Shown here: in pieces, positions 1-5,928 of the stretch
Position numbering within the stretch: the first letter of the stretch is position 1
Layout: each line of letters starts with the position of its first letter
Assembly (NCBI GenBank): GCA_007130745.1
Contig: SLRW01000016.1
Location: 1-9,771, forward strand
Length of the DNA stretch: 9,771 nt
Direction of reading: 5' to 3'
DNA from: Gammaproteobacteria bacterium
GTDB lineage: Bacteria; Pseudomonadota; Gammaproteobacteria; UBA5335; SLRW01
Notes under the pieces: generated by a model
The model's input: only the letters and a program-made list of their open reading frames with translations
Told to the model about the DNA's origin: nothing
Database searches by the model: none
Made by a program: the position numbers and the translations under genes

Positions 1-875
1 GTCACCCAGACGTTTTCAGGCTTGATATCGCGATGGAATATGTACTCCTGGGCGTATTCGAGCGCCTTCGCCAGCGTCAGTCCCAGTTCACGTGCTTCCT
101 CTTCGCTAAACGGTTGATCTTCGGCCTTGCGCTCCTCGAAGACATCCCGCAGCGAACGCCCGCCCTCAAGCAACTCCATGCTCATGAAGACATAGTCACC
201 GTCAGACTTGCCGTCGAAGACCTTGACGATATTGGGGTGACTCAGCGTACTGGCAAGCCGGGCCTCATCCAGAAAACGCTCGCGCGCACGAATGTGCCCC
301 GTCACCGAAGGCAACACCACCTTGAGCGCCACCTCCTCGCCCCAGGTGCGATCATGCGCACGGTACACCGCGCCCATGCTGCCCTCACCAATACGCTCGC
401 GCAGCTCATAGCGCCCGGCAAGCACCTCGCCCGGCTCCAGCCGCACCGGCGCCTCCAGTACATCCCCGCGAATTACACCCTCTTCGTATATGTTGGCGTT
501 GCGATCCCCCTCCACAACACCGTCGCCGGCATCATCCGCATCGTCGTCGGCAGGCGGGCGAGCCTTGTCCCGGGCGCCCGCGCTTTGGTCCTCATCTTCA
601 TCCCAGTCGCCTACCGCCTCGCCGGCATTGGAAGTCACAGCCGGAGACTCTTCCTGCCCCTCCAGGTCGCCGATATCCTCGGCCAGCGCGGTATAGGCCT
701 GGTCCACCTTGTCCAGCAAATCGGCGAATTTCTGCCGATGGGCATCGGTCGGCGCGGCCTCGAGTTTTTCCATGAGGTCGGCACGCCGTTTCTGCCAGGC
801 CTGCCCGACCGCCACGGCGCTGTCATCCTCTTTAAGCCCCAGCCAGCGGCGGGCTTCTGTTTGATCCATGCTCAT
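1..875 (-). CDS. Serine/threonine protein kinase, N-terminal 291 residues (runs off left edge)
   Basis: Hanks-type protein kinase that transfers phosphate from ATP to Ser/Thr of unknown targets. The minus-strand frame is open from an ATG at 875 to the window edge. Kinase motifs occur in order: glycine-rich loop GEGSMGAVY (residues 163-171), ATP-anchoring lysine in VALK (K185), alpha-C glutamate in DEAR (E204), and catalytic loop HRDIKPEN (281-288) with catalytic Asp283 and Asn288. The DFG, activation loop and C-lobe lie outside the window, so any transmembrane or sensor domain is unseen. Before the kinase domain come a helical segment of about 65 residues that loosely resembles a J domain without HPD, then a very acidic, low-complexity linker (about 68-130). 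The start at 875 is supported by AAGGA at 886-890, 10 nt upstream. A second in-frame ATG at 869 is less well spaced. The gene is divergent from the YhhN gene. Family assignment is firm; role and partners are unknown. Confidence 0.93.
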   Translation of the reverse strand, partial: MSMDQTEARRWLGLKEDDSAVAVGQAWQKRRADLMEKLEAAPTDAHRQKFADLLDKVDQAYTALAEDIGDLEGQEESPAVTSNAGEAVGDWDEDEDQSAGARDKARPPADDDADDAGDGVVEGDRNANIYEEGVIRGDVLEAPVRLEPGEVLAGRYELRERIGEGSMGAVYRAHDRTWGEEVALKVVLPSVTGHIRARERFLDEARLASTLSHPNIVKVFDGKSDGDYVFMSMELLEGGRSLRDVFEERKAEDQPFSEEEARELGLTLAKALEYAQEYIFHRDIKPENVWV

Positions 876-1121
876 GCTGTATCAATCCTTAAAGCCACGA
901 GTCACCCGGCCGGTAAATACGGCTCGGTATGCAACTCTGCCAATAACGCCCGCAATCAGACAACGCAACTTAGTGCCCCTAGCTTAGGCTACAGCGCCGG
1001 GTCTGCCAAGAAACGCCACCACCGAGCGGTGGCCCGCTTCAGACAAACGCGCCCTCCCCGCGCCGTCAACCCATGCCCAGGCTGCTATGCTGCGTCCGGG
1101 AAAACCATCGCCGAGGTCACC
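876..1121. other. Divergent intergenic region between kinase and YhhN genes
   Basis: This 246-base spacer lies between two diverging start codons, so it should hold promoters for both genes. The visible sites are the ribosome-binding sites: AAGGA at 886-890 for the minus-strand kinase and GAGG at 1113-1116 for the plus-strand gene. A short CCACC/GGTGG hairpin is visible near 1016-1034. I could not assign -35/-10 boxes or an operator with confidence. Confidence 0.5.
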
Positions 1122-1799
1122 ATGCCGGCCCTGACAGACAACGTCCGCGTTTACACAACCGTTTACTGCCTGCTGGCCCTGGCCTGCATCACAGCCTCCA
1201 TCGTCGGCCCACCCACTGCGCTGATGCTCCTGTTCAAGGGTCTGCCGGTGGGCTTTTTGGTGTTTCTGCTTGCCCGCAGCACAGCCGCACCGGCTGATCA
1301 TTACCGGCGCTTCATCCTGCTCGGCCTCGGCGCCTCGGTCACAGCCGATGTGGTAATCGAACTCTGGTTCCCCGGCGGGCTCGCGATTTTCCTGCTGGCG
1401 CACGTGTTCTACATCATCGCCATGCGCTTAGCGCTGAAGCCTTTCCCCTTACACCCGGCTCCCCTGATTGCGGGCCTGGTGTTCGGCGGCGTAATTCTGG
1501 CGCTGCTGCTGCCTGGCATACCCGATGTCATGCTCATCCCGGTGCTACTCTACACAGGGATTATCCTGCTCATGTTCATCCGTGCCTGGACGCGCGCACT
1601 CAGACACAGCGACGAAGCCGGCGTATGGCTGATGGCCATCGGCGCGCTGCTGTTTGTAATCTCCGACAGCCTGATTGGCCTTAACCGCTGGACAGTCGAA
1701 ATTCCCCATGACCGCATCACCATACTAGGCACCTACTTCGCCGCCCAGTGGTTTATTTGTCAGAGTGCGATTGCCCGCGCTTCCGCGCGGGTGTTGTAA
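1122..1799 (+). CDS. YhhN/TMEM86 family integral membrane protein (lysoplasmalogenase-like)
   Basis: A 225-residue, very hydrophobic protein with about seven or eight predicted membrane segments, the size and topology usual for the YhhN family. Family-type features are visible: an Asp in the third hydrophobic segment (D76), the segment FLLAHVFYI (residues 90-98), GALLFVISDSLIG (174-186, with S181-D182), and a C-terminal AAQWFI motif (207-212). Characterised members (mammalian TMEM86B and a Legionella homologue) hydrolyse the vinyl-ether bond of lysoplasmalogens. Whether that holds here is inference, since many aerobic bacteria carrying YhhN make no plasmalogens. The ATG at 1122 is chosen because GAGG lies 5 nt upstream and the hydrophobic protein begins there. 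The same frame is open far upstream, but that part is only the antisense of the kinase gene. The last codons lie inside a GC hairpin, so the final residues (ARASARVL) are encoded by the terminator-like structure. Confidence 0.85.
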   Translation: MPALTDNVRVYTTVYCLLALACITASIVGPPTALMLLFKGLPVGFLVFLLARSTAAPADHYRRFILLGLGASVTADVVIELWFPGGLAIFLLAHVFYIIAMRLALKPFPLHPAPLIAGLVFGGVILALLLPGIPDVMLIPVLLYTGIILLMFIRAWTRALRHSDEAGVWLMAIGALLFVISDSLIGLNRWTVEIPHDRITILGTYFAAQWFICQSAIARASARVL

Positions 1800-1803
1800 G
1801 TGA
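1774..1803 (+). terminator. Gene-end hairpin of the YhhN gene with TGTTGTAAG tail
   Basis: CCCGCGC (1774-1780), loop TTCC, GCGCGGG (1785-1791): a perfect 7-bp stem, followed by TGTTGTAAGTG with the stop codon TAA (1797-1799) inside the tail. There is no long U-tract, so intrinsic termination is only a possibility. The tail is nearly identical to the one after the acyltransferase gene at 3591-3602. Confidence 0.55.
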
Positions 1804-1908
1804 CAAAGAACTGGCGCCTTGCGCCGGGGGTGTTCTGCGTCACCAGAGTCTTAGGTCTTAAGTTGCAGGTCTTGGGACGTTCCCACTTTCCCTCTTGCGA
1901 TGACCCCG
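1800..1908. other. Spacer between YhhN gene and Fic pseudogene
   Basis: A convergent spacer. It holds a short hairpin GGCGC-CTT-GCGCC (about 1813-1825), a repetitive stretch built from GTCTTAGGTCTTAAG and AGGTCTTGGG units (about 1847-1876), and at 1877-1906 a pyrimidine-rich block. On the minus strand that block is the G-rich tail also found after the lipoprotein gene (3896-3925). No coding sequence is supported. Confidence 0.5.
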
Positions 1909-2570
1909 TTAATCCAGCTCAGTGCCTATACGCAACCGATCAATGCAGGCTTGGCAGGCAAAGCTGCGATCACGTTTGCTTCCTGTGGTTTCGACCAGCA
2001 CCCCGACCTCGACCAGGGTTTTCACCGCTCGTGTGACGGCAGGCTTGGTGGTCTGGAGCAGTTTCATGGCCGCCGCCATGGTGATTATCGGGCGCTCTGG
2101 CAGATATTCGAACAAGCGCACCGGAGCAATCGAGGTGGTCTCGGCCGCCAGCACCCGGGCACGATCACGACTCACCAGGGCGAACAGGTCGGGTGCCGAA
2201 TCAACGGCCTCGTTGGCAGTGGTGGCAGCTCATCCTGCGCATGCAGGTACTTCTCGAGCTCGCCCGGCAAACCGGGCAAAGCCTGCGCCGGCGACGGCAC
2301 AAACCTCGCATTGCCCGGCCGGCTGCCGCCAAGCCAGTTCTGACTGCGGCGTATTCCACCGGGTTGCTTGCTGGCACCACGCACGCCCTGCATCAGGTGC
2401 CGGTGGGTCTCGTTGAGCAGACGCATGGACAGGGACAGGCCATCCTGCCGGACCAGTTCGGCGCGGACGTAACTCAGGGTCTCCAGGTAATTGCAGATTT
2501 CCCGCACATCGTCATCGGGGGCCACCTCCTCCTTTGATCCACAGGCCAGCAGATACACCAGCGTGGCCTG
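1909..2570 (-). pseudogene. Fic family protein, degraded: N-terminal truncation plus frameshifting internal deletion
   Basis: Fic proteins usually attach AMP to target hydroxyls through an HPFx[D/E]GNGR motif. Two pieces in different frames are visible on the minus strand. Piece one (about 2570 to 2217) carries the conserved Fic block: ATLVYLLA, DVREICNYLE, then RLLNETHRHLMQGVRG, RRSQNWLGG, ARFVP and LPGELEKYLH, ending at ELPPL. Piece two (2220 to 1909) begins TANEAVDSAPDLFALV and continues into the C-terminal winged-helix-like region (EYLPERPIITMAAAM, TKPAVTRAVKTL, VGVLVETTGSKRDRSF), ending in TAA. In intact relatives roughly 80-90 residues, including the catalytic motif, lie between ELPPL and TANEAV; here they are absent and the frame shifts. 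The N-terminal 60 or so residues (the SSxIEGT region) are also missing. The product could not AMPylate. Family assignment comes from motif recall, not a search. Confidence 0.8.
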
Positions 2571-2688
2571 CTGCGGGGCTTCAGGTCCACAGCAAAAGGT
2601 ACGACAACTTCCCTTGCAGCTTTTGTTAGTAACGAATACTTTATTAGACCAGCGAGGAGTCAAGAAAATGTTATTAGTCCCGCGCCTG

Positions 2689-2752
2689 GGCTCGTGCGCT
2701 TCGCGCACCTCGCTTATTTCTTTGCGGCTTCGCGGCTTGGCGTGAAGCATTG
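2689..2752 (+). repeat. Intergenic repeat, copy 1 (GGCTCGTGCGCT ... CATTG)
   Basis: It begins with GGCTCGTGCGCT, contains the hairpin GTGCGC-TTC-GCGCAC (2694-2708), and ends with GGCGTGAAGCATTG. The same order of blocks recurs at 5976-6042. The first 12 bases are identical, and further blocks (GCGCACxTCGCTT, GCGTGA, CATTG) match with small indels between them. Function is unknown. Confidence 0.55.
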
Positions 2753-2775
2753 TTTAAGAATTTTTACTTAAACCA

Positions 2776-2794
2776 CCCGGCGCAACGCGCCGGG
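2776..2794 (+). terminator. Perfect GC hairpin CCCGGCGC-AAC-GCGCCGGG
   Basis: An 8-bp perfect stem with a three-base loop, followed by TTGCAATAC rather than a U-tract. The same stem sequence with loop GGA occurs at 6089-6107, also followed by TTG. No gene reads into it from the left except the dead Fic locus on the other strand, so a terminator role is uncertain. It may instead be part of a repeat family. Confidence 0.45.
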
Positions 2795-2858
2795 TTGCAA
2801 TACTGATAGTCACCGCCTACTTTCAAACCCTTTCTCGCCCACTTCATCGGGGATCACA

Positions 2859-3575
2859 TTGCGCAAGGATCATCGCCCGCCTTATCTCAAGCGACTGTAT
2901 GTCGGCTATGAGCGCTTTTATGTGAATCATTTCCTGCGCCCGCAGTTTGAGCACCTGGGCAGGGATTTCAATTTCATGCAGCCCTGGAATGTAGAGGTTT
3001 TCGGACCACTGGTTCATATCGGCGACCACGTCAGCATCATGGCCGCCAGTGATGAGAAGGTCCGCTTTACCGTGTGGTCTGATCGCGAGGATCTGCGCGG
3101 CATCCATATTGGCGATGCCTGCCTGATCAACCCCGGCGTCAGAATCAGCGCCGCCCGGGAAATCGTGATCGGCAACAGCGCCATGCTGGCCAGCGGCGTG
3201 TACATCACCGATACCGACTGGCATGGCCTGTACGACCGGGTGGGACCCGGGCCGGTGTCACCGGTACGCCTGGGGGATAATGTCTGGGTGGGCGACGGTG
3301 TCATGGTGGGCAAGGGCGTCACCATCGGCGACAACAGCATTATCGGCGCCCGCTCCATCGTGCTGCATGATATCCCGGCCAACGTGGTCGCCGCCGGCAA
3401 CCCGGCCCGGGTCATCCGCGAACTGGACCCGGACACGCCCATGCGTACCCGCGCCGACTGGTTCGCCCAGTCCGACCTCAACAGCGACCTGCAGGCCATC
3501 GACAAGGCGCTGCTCAAACACAACACCCTGCGGCACTGGCTACGCACCCGGCTTTTCCCCCGCAGGGGGGATTAA
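2859..3575 (+). CDS. Left-handed beta-helix acyltransferase (WbbJ/LacA/NodL-type hexapeptide transferase)
   Basis: A 238-residue acyltransferase expected to move an acetyl or other acyl group from CoA to a sugar hydroxyl or similar acceptor. Hexapeptide-repeat turns occupy about residues 82-170 (IHIGDACLINPGVRIS, IVIGNSAMLASGVYITD, VRLGDNVWVGDGVMVGKG, VTIGDNSIIGARSIV). They are followed by the loop-closing motif AGNPARVI (179-186) typical of the family. His122 in DTDWHGLYDR sits where the family's catalytic histidine is expected. The N-terminal segment (YLKRLYVGYERFYVNHFLRPQFEHLG) is helical and the C-terminal tail is basic. The best start is TTG at 2859 with GGGGA at 2849-2853; no in-frame ATG precedes it. 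There are no glycan-biosynthesis neighbours, so the acceptor is unknown. It stands alone between repeat-bearing spacers. Confidence 0.88.
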   Translation: MRKDHRPPYLKRLYVGYERFYVNHFLRPQFEHLGRDFNFMQPWNVEVFGPLVHIGDHVSIMAASDEKVRFTVWSDREDLRGIHIGDACLINPGVRISAAREIVIGNSAMLASGVYITDTDWHGLYDRVGPGPVSPVRLGDNVWVGDGVMVGKGVTIGDNSIIGARSIVLHDIPANVVAAGNPARVIRELDPDTPMRTRADWFAQSDLNSDLQAIDKALLKHNTLRHWLRTRLFPRRGD

Positions 3576-3604
3576 CCGCGCCGGGGCGCGGTGTTGTAAG
3601 TGCA
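3576..3604 (+). terminator. Gene-end hairpin of the acyltransferase gene with TGTTGTAAG tail
   Basis: CCGCGC (3576-3581), loop CGGG, GCGCGG (3586-3591) begins directly after the TAA stop (3573-3575). It is followed by TGTTGTAAGTG. A second short hairpin CCCCC-GCA-GGGGG lies just upstream, within the last codons. The hairpin plus tail closely resembles the YhhN gene end. Confidence 0.55.
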
Positions 3605-3609
3605 ATAGC

Positions 3610-3881
3610 CTTAAGGAAACGCTGATTAATTCGTCGCGCCTCAGGCTTTACCAGTTAGCCAGGATCAAGGCGTGACTTTGAAAACGTATCGTGAATACGT
3701 TGAAAAGTCGCAACGCAGAGGCTGACTAACTGGTAAAGCCCCGAAGGGCGGGCCCTGCGGCGCCCATCTGCGGCGTTGCCGTGCTTGCATAGGCAACCAG
3801 CCTTCGGCTTCGCACGGCGCCTTGCATATGGACGCCGCAGAACCCGCTGAGACGTGACGAATTAATCAGCGTTTCCTTAAG
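3610..3881. mobile_element. Non-coding MITE-like element, 272 bp, perfect 26-bp terminal inverted repeats
   Basis: 3610-3635 and 3856-3881 are exact inverted copies (26 of 26), beginning CTTAAGGAAACGCTGATTAA. Similarity continues inward for about 9 bases with mismatches. Inside are two further stems. One pairs 3644-3662 with 3722-3740 (15 perfect pairs, then CAG after one mismatch) and encloses a hairpin at 3674-3709 (AACGTAT-CGTGA-ATACGTT inside GACTTT/AAAGTC). The other pairs 3755-3784 with 3812-3840 and encloses small hairpins. Together they draw a three-way junction. If the element starts at GGAAACG, it is flanked by TTAA on both sides (3611-3614, 3877-3880), which could be a 4-bp target duplication. 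TTAA is its own complement, so the direct and inverted readings cannot be separated here. There is no transposase ORF. A relation to IS5-type ends is a guess. Confidence 0.6.
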
Positions 3882-3920
3882 ACCCAAGACCTAAAACATT
3901 CCCACATTCCCGCCTGCAAC

Positions 3921-3942
3921 GACCCGCGCTTTGCGCGGGTCA
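3921..3942 (-). terminator. Stop-codon-embedded terminator hairpin of the acidic lipoprotein gene
   Basis: On the minus strand the TGA stop (3942-3940) opens the stem GACCCGCGC-AAA-GCGCGGGTC, a 9-bp perfect stem followed by GTTGCAGG. The same stem, also starting in a TGA stop, ends the gene at 7427. A U-tract is absent; the following tail is G-rich. Confidence 0.6.
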
Positions 3943-5625
3943 AAACCCGGTGATCAACGCTGCCTGCTGGTTATTGTCCGTGACGCGAACCAGGGACTGA
4001 GCCTGACGCGTGTCGACAAAGTACACGTCATCGTCTCGATCCAGAATCAAGACATGCGGAGCATAACTGAGCGCCTCCCAGGCTCTTCTGTTTTCCGGCA
4101 TAGCACCGTGATCACGCAATCCGCCGCTCGGGTTGCCGGCATCCAGGGACATCACGCGATCGTCCTTCTCGATGAGGATGCGATCCGCCTTTTGCCCTGC
4201 CAATGGAACACCCGGTGCCCAGGGAGCGGCACCGTAGGTCATGCGCACCCTGGGTGCCCAGCTATTGCCCGTGATCCGCGAGACATCGAGGGATTGGTTG
4301 CCGAAACCCGGGCCGCGGATATCCACTGCCTCGTGACTCAGCGAGTTACTCCAGTCGCCGAAATGGACCCAGCCATGCGGGGTCTGCGGCGAGTCGACAC
4401 GACTTAAATTAAGGTTGCCAGCCATGTCATCGCCCCTGGCCAACTCCGTGCTCTCACCCGTATCCAGCGCTATGGATTCAAGCACATAACCCATCGTGCC
4501 GGAATCCTCGAAGCGCCATACGACATGGTCTTCACCGAGAGTATATATGCGACCGGAACTGGTATCTTCTTCCTGGTTAAGCCTTTCGATGGTGTAGCCT
4601 TCTTCATCATCGAAGGGGAGATGATTAAGTATCGACGTCGCAGCGGGGTTTGTCACCAGAAGCATGCGTTCGCGCGTGCCAACACCACGGCTGGCGCTGC
4701 TAAGATCGAAATCGTCCACTTCCGGCGCCAGCTCAACATCCTGCAATTCTCTGTCGCGAACCTCATAAACAAAATAATCATGGCTTATGCCATTCGACTC
4801 TCTCAGAAGCATCCTCGCACTCGCGTTTCCGGGATAGACAACCCCCCGAGTGGTCGTGGAGTACATATCATCATCAAAATCATGTCCGGTGGACCATTGT
4901 CGGCTCTCCAGATCAAAATGCTCTATATGGCTCCCCGTCAGAAAAACAAACTCCTCGAGCCCACCAGTCGCCGGATCACGTAAAGCCATATCGTAGCCCG
5001 AACCTATAGTAGACGCAGGGGAAAGCGGCTCCGGATCCTCATTGTCGGGAGCATCCAGCTGGACCACATAGGCGGAAGCGGCACCCCCCCCGCAATCATC
5101 GTTGTCTATGCCGCCAGGTAACTCGTAGATCAGCGCGGAGTTCAGGGGGTCGGCGTAGTCAGTTTCCACCTGCATGGAGCACAGCATTGAGGCGGCGTCT
5201 TCACTGGAAACACGAACCGGCTGGGGCACATCCAGCGGGCCTTCGGGCAGGCGGGTGCTGGCTCGATAAAGATGCCCGTCATCACCGGCGTAAACCACCC
5301 ACGCGAGATGGGTCCGATTCAGCGCATCGGCTTCATAATCCCCGGCCACCACGGTAACCACAGCCGCCCCTAACGGACTCAACACATCATCGAGCTCGCC
5401 AAGTTCTTCTCCAACTTGCAGCGGATTGGCTGGATCATCCGGATGCACAGCATAGAGCTCGCGCTCATCCTCGCTATTTTCCTGTAAATAAAAAAGCAGG
5501 GTTTCCTCTGCCGACAAGGCGTCACTGCCCCCGGAAGAACCGCTGCTGCAGGCGGCGACAATGGGCAGTGACATCGATGCCAAGGCACACCAACGAATTG
5601 CAGTACATACTCTGCCTGATGTCAT
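3940..5625 (-). CDS. Acidic lipoprotein of unknown function (561 aa)
   Basis: I do not recognise this family. The N terminus (MTSGRVCTAIRWCALASMSL, then PIVAAC) is a signal peptide with a plausible lipobox V-A-A-C at Cys26, followed by the Ser/Gly-rich tether SSGSSGGSD. The product should be a lipid-anchored envelope protein, probably outer membrane or periplasm-facing. The mature part is strongly acidic and shows recurring beta-strand-like segments (for example VVYAGDDGHLYRAS, DRVMSLDAGNP, DDDVYFVDTRQ). These suggest a beta-propeller-like or WD40/TolB-like fold; this is inference from pattern only. Cys148 and Cys178 could form a disulfide. The start at 5625 has GGAGG at 5630-5634, 4 nt upstream, and the signal peptide begins there. 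A possible small lipoprotein gene precedes it by 30 bases, so the two are probably co-transcribed. It ends in a hairpin that overlaps its stop codon. Confidence 0.82.
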   Translation of the reverse strand: MTSGRVCTAIRWCALASMSLPIVAACSSGSSGGSDALSAEETLLFYLQENSEDERELYAVHPDDPANPLQVGEELGELDDVLSPLGAAVVTVVAGDYEADALNRTHLAWVVYAGDDGHLYRASTRLPEGPLDVPQPVRVSSEDAASMLCSMQVETDYADPLNSALIYELPGGIDNDDCGGGAASAYVVQLDAPDNEDPEPLSPASTIGSGYDMALRDPATGGLEEFVFLTGSHIEHFDLESRQWSTGHDFDDDMYSTTTRGVVYPGNASARMLLRESNGISHDYFVYEVRDRELQDVELAPEVDDFDLSSASRGVGTRERMLLVTNPAATSILNHLPFDDEEGYTIERLNQEEDTSSGRIYTLGEDHVVWRFEDSGTMGYVLESIALDTGESTELARGDDMAGNLNLSRVDSPQTPHGWVHFGDWSNSLSHEAVDIRGPGFGNQSLDVSRITGNSWAPRVRMTYGAAPWAPGVPLAGQKADRILIEKDDRVMSLDAGNPSGGLRDHGAMPENRRAWEALSYAPHVLILDRDDDVYFVDTRQAQSLVRVTDNNQQAALITGF

Positions 5626-5655
5626 ACGACCTCCATAATTATTGCGTTTGCGTAT

Positions 5656-5784
5656 TCACCTCTCCCCCGGCTGATCATGTGTGGTACTGCCGGAGCTGCT
5701 ACCTGAACCACTGCAACCACCGAGCAGCACGAGGCTGGCAAACAATGCGGGTAATACCGGATTCGTTCTGATCGAGATATGCAA
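5656..5784 (-). CDS. Possible small lipoprotein (42 aa, TTG start)
   Basis: The minus-strand frame from TTG (5784-5782) to TGA (5658-5656) reads LHISIRTNPVLPALFASLVL, then LGGCSGSGSSSGSTTHDQPG, then ER. It contains a basic n-region, a hydrophobic core and a clear lipobox L-G-G-C with Cys24. Only an 18-residue Ser/Gly-rich tail remains after lipidation. AAGG at 5789-5792 (within GGAGAAGG) lies 4 nt upstream of the TTG. No ATG or GTG is available between the preceding in-frame stop and the signal. The tail resembles the tether of the next gene's product (CSSGSSGGS), and the two genes are 30 bases apart. It may be a real short lipoprotein, or the surviving 5' end of a duplicated larger lipoprotein gene. 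The signal sequence is convincing; expression is uncertain. Confidence 0.5.
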   Translation of the reverse strand: MHISIRTNPVLPALFASLVLLGGCSGSGSSSGSTTHDQPGER

Positions 5785-5928
5785 AAGGCCTTCTCCGCGG
5801 TCTGTTTTTGGTCGTTCCCTGCAGGTGTTGCATCATCTTGTCAGCCTGAAATCGTGCCTGCTGTCGTTTTTACACTCCTGCGCTTTTTTAGTAGTAACAC
5901 GTTAAACCTTACCGTTAGCTTACAGCGA

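Larger units (their letters stand above)
2571..2858. other. Spacer between Fic remnant and acyltransferase gene
   Basis: 288 bases with no supported gene. The first part (about 2600-2690) is AT-richer than its surroundings and reads through in the Fic frame as unrelated sequence, so the lost 5' end of the Fic gene probably met other DNA here. It is followed by a repeat copy (2689-2752) and a perfect GC hairpin (2776-2794). The acyltransferase start lies about 60 bases further on. Confidence 0.5.

Noticed and set aside
33..1799. Plus-strand ORF of 588 codons taken as one gene
   Set aside because: The first 363 codons are the antisense of the kinase gene plus spacer. Only the part from the ATG at 1122, with its ribosome-binding site, encodes a recognisable protein (YhhN).
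1847..1876. Tandem repeat of GTCTTA/AGGTCTT units as a regulatory iteron
   Set aside because: The units are few and irregular, and lie between the ends of converging genes where an operator is unlikely.
1922..2745. Several plus-strand ORFs over the Fic locus
   Set aside because: They are antisense to the two conserved Fic pieces, have no family motif, and lack plausible ribosome-binding sites.
2844..3547. Minus-strand ORFs opposite the acyltransferase gene
   Set aside because: The plus strand carries clear hexapeptide repeats and the AGNPARV motif. The opposite ORFs are products of the GC-rich third positions.
3610..3881. CRISPR array or tRNA-like gene in the structured spacer
   Set aside because: There are inverted repeats but no regularly spaced direct repeats, and no cloverleaf with a conserved T-loop could be drawn.
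4525..4983. Plus-strand ORF of 152 codons inside the acidic lipoprotein gene
   Set aside because: It has no motif and lies wholly opposite a gene with signal peptide, lipobox and ribosome-binding site.
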